Origin: Chloroflexota bacterium
GTDB taxonomy: Bacteria > Chloroflexota > Dehalococcoidia > Tepidiformales > Tepidiformaceae
Length of the DNA stretch: 64,000 nucleotides
Direction: 5' to 3'
NCBI GenBank assembly: GCA_026710655.1
Contig: JAPOQN010000007.1
Span: 1-64,000, forward strand
The translations under genes and the position numbers were made by a program. The notes under the pieces are model-generated. The model had not been told where the DNA came from. It saw only the letters and a program-made list of their open reading frames with translations, and did no database searches. Below, in pieces: positions 61,399 to 64,000 of the stretch. Numbering within the stretch: the first letter of the stretch is position 1; each line of letters starts with the position of its first letter.

Positions 61399-63285
61399 AT
61401 GTTCGATGCCGTCCTCGTGGCCAACCGCGGCGAGATCGCCGTCCGCATCATCCGCACCCTGCGGACGCTGGGCGTGCGCGCCGTCCTCGCCGCCTCCGTG
61501 CCCGACCGCCGCAGCCTGGCCGCCCGCCTCGCCGACGAGGTGGTGCTGCTCGAAGGCCACACCGCGGCCGAGACCTACCTCGACATCGAGGCCGTCGTCG
61601 CCGCCGCGAAGGCCACCGGCTGCGAGGCCGTCCATCCCGGCTACGGCCTTCTCAGCGAGCGCCCCGACTTTGCCCACGCCTGTGCCGGCGCCGGTCTCGT
61701 CTTCATCGGCCCCTCCACCGAAACCCTGACCCTCCTCGGCGACAAGGTTGCGGCACGCGACCTCGCAGTCGCTAACGACGTACCCGTCGCGCCCGGCGCG
61801 TCCGGAACGACCGACGCCGAGCTGGCCGAAGCCGCCCGCGAGGTCGGCTTTCCCCTGATGCTCAAGGCCCGCGGCGGGGGCGGCGGCCTCGGGATGCGCG
61901 TCGTGGCCACACCCGACGACCTCGCCCCCGCGATCGAGGCCGCCCGCCGCCAGACCGCCGCCGCCTTCGGCGACGACCGCCTCTTCGTCGAGCGCTACGT
62001 CGAGAACGCCCACCACGTCGAGGTCCAGGTTCTCGCCGACGCGCACGGCAACGCCGTCCACCTCGGCGAGCGCGACTGCTCCGTTCAGCGCCGCCATCAG
62101 AAGCTCGTCGAGGAGACCCCCAGCCCCGTCCTCGACGAGGCCCTGCGTGCGGAATTGACCGCCGCCGCCCTGCGACTCATGCGCGCCGCTGGCTACGTCA
62201 ACGCCGGCACCGTCGAGTTCCTCGTCGGCGAGCCGAAGGACGGCCGCCGCCCCTTCTACTTCCTCGAGGTGAACCCCCGTCTCCAGGTCGAGCACCCGGT
62301 CACCGAGGCGGTCACGGGCCTCGACCTTGTCGCCCTCCAGCTCGCTGTCGCCGCCGGGGAACCCCTCCCCTTCGCCCAGGACGGCATCCGCTTCGACGGC
62401 CACGCCATCGAGTTCCGCCTCAACGCCGAGGACCCCTGGGCTGGCTTCCTTCCCGCCGCCGGCCGCCTCACCACCCTGACCGCCCCCGGCGCCCGCCTCG
62501 ATACCGGCTACGAGGCAGGCGATGCCGTTCCCAGCGAGTACGACTCGCTCGTCGCCAAGCTCGTCGTCCGCGGACCTGTCCGCGGCGCGACGCTGCAGCT
62601 CGCGGCCGGCGTGCTGGGGAGCGCATCCCTTGCGGGCCTCCGCACCAACCTGCCCCTCCACCGCGCCGTCCTTGCCAACCCCGTCTTCGCTGCCGGAGAG
62701 GCGACCGTGCAGTGGCTCGAACGCGAGCTCCCCGCCCTCCTCGAAGCTGCCCGCCCGCACCCCGCTGCCCTGGCCGCGGCTGCCCGCCTTTTCGCCTCCC
62801 GCGAGGAGCCGGGCTTCGCCGGCTCCGCCTGGCTCGCTCCCGGCGCCCGTATCCTCTGGCTCGACGACGGCGCCGGACCCCGCTCCGTGTCCCTCGTTCG
62901 GGATCAGGCCAGTGTCGACGGCGAGTCCGTAGATGCCGGGGATGCAGCCTCAGTCACCGCGCGACTCGAACCCGACGGCAGCGTCGTGGTTGGTGCACCG
63001 ATCGGCGATTTCCGCGTCCGGCTCGTCCCTCCGCCGGCCACGTCCGCCGCCGCCCGCGCCGGCGATGGTCCCGCCAGCGCGATCCGCGCGCCCCTGGCGG
63101 GACGCGTCGCCGCCGTGAACGTGCGTGAGGGCGAGCCCGTAGCCGACGGCGTCGTCGTCGCCGTCCTCGACGCGATGAAGATGGAGCACGCCATCACCGC
63201 CCCAGGTGCGGGAACGGTCAGCGCCGTCCACGTGGCCCCCGACGAGGTCGTCGAGGCAGGGGCGCTCCTCGTCGAGCTGGAGTAG
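61399..63285 (+). CDS. acyl-CoA carboxylase biotin carboxylase/BCCP subunit
   Basis: 628 residues from ATG 61399. Biotin carboxylase domain (LVANRGEIAVRIIRTLRTLG, ATP-grasp loop [36 protein letters not shown]) and a C-terminal biotinyl domain with biotin site K594 in AMKMEHAITAPGAG. A region of about 75 residues between (about 480-555) is poorly conserved. Carboxylates biotin for the downstream acyl-CoA; its partner is the beta gene at 58036. Confidence 0.95.
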   Translation: MFDAVLVANRGEIAVRIIRTLRTLGVRAVLAASVPDRRSLAARLADEVVLLEGHTAAETYLDIEAVVAAAKATGCEAVHPGYGLLSERPDFAHACAGAGLVFIGPSTETLTLLGDKVAARDLAVANDVPVAPGASGTTDAELAEAAREVGFPLMLKARGGGGGLGMRVVATPDDLAPAIEAARRQTAAAFGDDRLFVERYVENAHHVEVQVLADAHGNAVHLGERDCSVQRRHQKLVEETPSPVLDEALRAELTAAALRLMRAAGYVNAGTVEFLVGEPKDGRRPFYFLEVNPRLQVEHPVTEAVTGLDLVALQLAVAAGEPLPFAQDGIRFDGHAIEFRLNAEDPWAGFLPAAGRLTTLTAPGARLDTGYEAGDAVPSEYDSLVAKLVVRGPVRGATLQLAAGVLGSASLAGLRTNLPLHRAVLANPVFAAGEATVQWLERELPALLEAARPHPAALAAAARLFASREEPGFAGSAWLAPGARILWLDDGAGPRSVSLVRDQASVDGESVDAGDAASVTARLEPDGSVVVGAPIGDFRVRLVPPPATSAAARAGDGPASAIRAPLAGRVAAVNVREGEPVADGVVVAVLDAMKMEHAITAPGAGTVSAVHVAPDEVVEAGALLVELE

Positions 63286-63290
63286 CCGCT

Positions 63291-63893
63291 CTAGTCGCTG
63301 CTGAAGGGCAGGTCTGCCTCGACGCGGCGGCCCTGGCTCTGGTGCACGCGCGCGATCGCCTCCGGCTCCGACTCGTGCACGGTCGTGGTCTTCTGCCCGC
63401 GCGTCATCGCGATCGTGCCCGTCCGCGAGAGCTCGCGGATGCCGTACGGCTCGCACATCTTGATGAGCCCGTTGATCTTGTCCTCGTCGCCAACGACCTG
63501 GAGCATCAGCGAGTTCGTCGCCATGTCGACCACGTCCGCACGGAACACGTTCGCGATGTCCAGCAGCTCGTGCCGGTTCACGTTGTTGCAGCGAACCTTG
63601 AGCAGCGCCAGCTCCCGCGTGATCGCGTCCTCGTGCGTCAGGTCGCTCACCTTCACCACGTCGATGAGCTTGTAGAGCTGCTTCTCCACCTGCTCCACGG
63701 GCGCGCTCGCCCCGTCCACGATGATGGTCATGCGGCTCAGGCCCTCGAACTCCGTGGGCCCGACCGCCAGCGACTCGATGTTGAAGCCCCGCCGCCGGAA
63801 CAGCCCCGCCACGCGCTGCAGCACACCCGGCTTGTCCTCGACGATGGCGACGACGGTGTGGTGGCTCGGTCGTGTTCCGTTGCTGATCGTCAT
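63291..63893 (-). CDS. ilvN: acetolactate synthase small (regulatory) subunit
   Basis: 200 residues from ATG 63893, which overlaps the ilvB stop (ATGA). N-terminal ACT domain ([28 protein letters not shown]) gives feedback regulation by branched-chain amino acids; the C-terminal half (about 90-190) follows the AHAS small-subunit domain (ELALLKVRC...). Convergent with the carboxylase gene, five bases between stops. Confidence 0.96.
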   Translation of the reverse strand: MTISNGTRPSHHTVVAIVEDKPGVLQRVAGLFRRRGFNIESLAVGPTEFEGLSRMTIIVDGASAPVEQVEKQLYKLIDVVKVSDLTHEDAITRELALLKVRCNNVNRHELLDIANVFRADVVDMATNSLMLQVVGDEDKINGLIKMCEPYGIRELSRTGTIAMTRGQKTTTVHESEPEAIARVHQSQGRRVEADLPFSSD

Positions 63894-64000
63894 CGCACGA
63901 GCTCCTTCTCCGGCATCTCGATCGTCTCCGAGAGGGCCGCTCCCGCCGGAACCATCGGCCACACGTTCTCGTCCTGGTCCACATGGAAGTCGATCAGGAT
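63890..64000 (-). CDS. ilvB: acetolactate synthase large subunit, partial
   Basis: Last 36 codons plus stop; the rest is beyond base 64000. Visible sequence [25 protein letters not shown] is the typical C-terminus of acetohydroxyacid synthase large subunits. TGA overlaps the ilvN ATG. Confidence 0.9.
   Translation of the reverse strand: MLIDFHVDQDENVWPMVPAGAALSETIEMPEKELVR

Overview
The window is a dense, GC-rich (about two thirds G+C by eye) chromosomal segment of about 70 protein genes, mostly housekeeping and metabolic. No rRNA, tRNA, CRISPR array, insertion sequence, integrase or phage gene was seen, and no gene-free stretch exceeds 300 bases (the longest is about 230 bases, 20422-20649). 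The gene set points to a Gram-positive-type, aerobic, possibly thermophilic Chloroflexota bacterium (Dehalococcoidia-like is my best guess, not proven). Supporting signs are Tat and lipoprotein signals, sortases, a split b6-type cytochrome bc complex with cupredoxin and c-type heme modules, an F420/FMN split-barrel protein, a methylcrotonyl-type CoA carboxylase, and no outer-membrane genes.

Layout. 1-3033: one-carbon operon purU-gcvT-gcvH-gcvPA (minus strand). 3094-7443: an unknown secreted protein, a DUF502 membrane protein, a double-CDGSH protein, an orphan ribbon-helix-helix protein and sucD. 7636-12555: a plus-strand, partly translationally coupled cluster (CoA-transferase, SMP-30 lactonase, alpha-toroid protein, MarC-like membrane protein, SnoaL-like, VOC) that looks catabolic, followed by surE, yebC and ruvC. 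14743-23135 (minus): split-barrel protein, uvrB, Tat-lipoprotein intradiol dioxygenase, panD-panB-panC, P1 peptidase pair and mutM. 23191-32311: ruvA, a DsbA-like protein whose two halves are in swapped order, a phosphatase pair, an M16 protease, purL, two RDD proteins, a DUF4389 protein and purQ. 32350-37423: PgpH-type HD phosphodiesterase, serine hydrolase, yqeY-rpsU, DUF1992 and two mini-proteins. 37502-41623: quinol-cytochrome c reductase operon with an unusual cytochrome c-LysM-cupredoxin lipoprotein and a 32-residue membrane ORF at its head. 41775-49741: glycosyltransferase, rpsT, rho, two tandem LysM-M23 proteins and a surface-protein/two-sortase cluster. 49814-64000: a small kinase pair, rpsO-pnp (with a very long charged tail), a divergent sucC, glnA, MBL hydrolase, TauE, carboxylase subunits flanking a PLP decarboxylase, ilvN and the end of ilvB.

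The strongest cross-cutting signal is regulatory. At least 13 genes carry a TANNNT hexamer exactly 6 or 7 bases before the start codon with no Shine-Dalgarno sequence. That is the geometry of a -10 element for a leaderless mRNA. Genes inside operons instead carry good Shine-Dalgarno sequences or ATGA/GTGA overlaps. Recognising this also corrected several starts. Starts given here were chosen by this pattern, by Shine-Dalgarno position, or by conserved N-termini.
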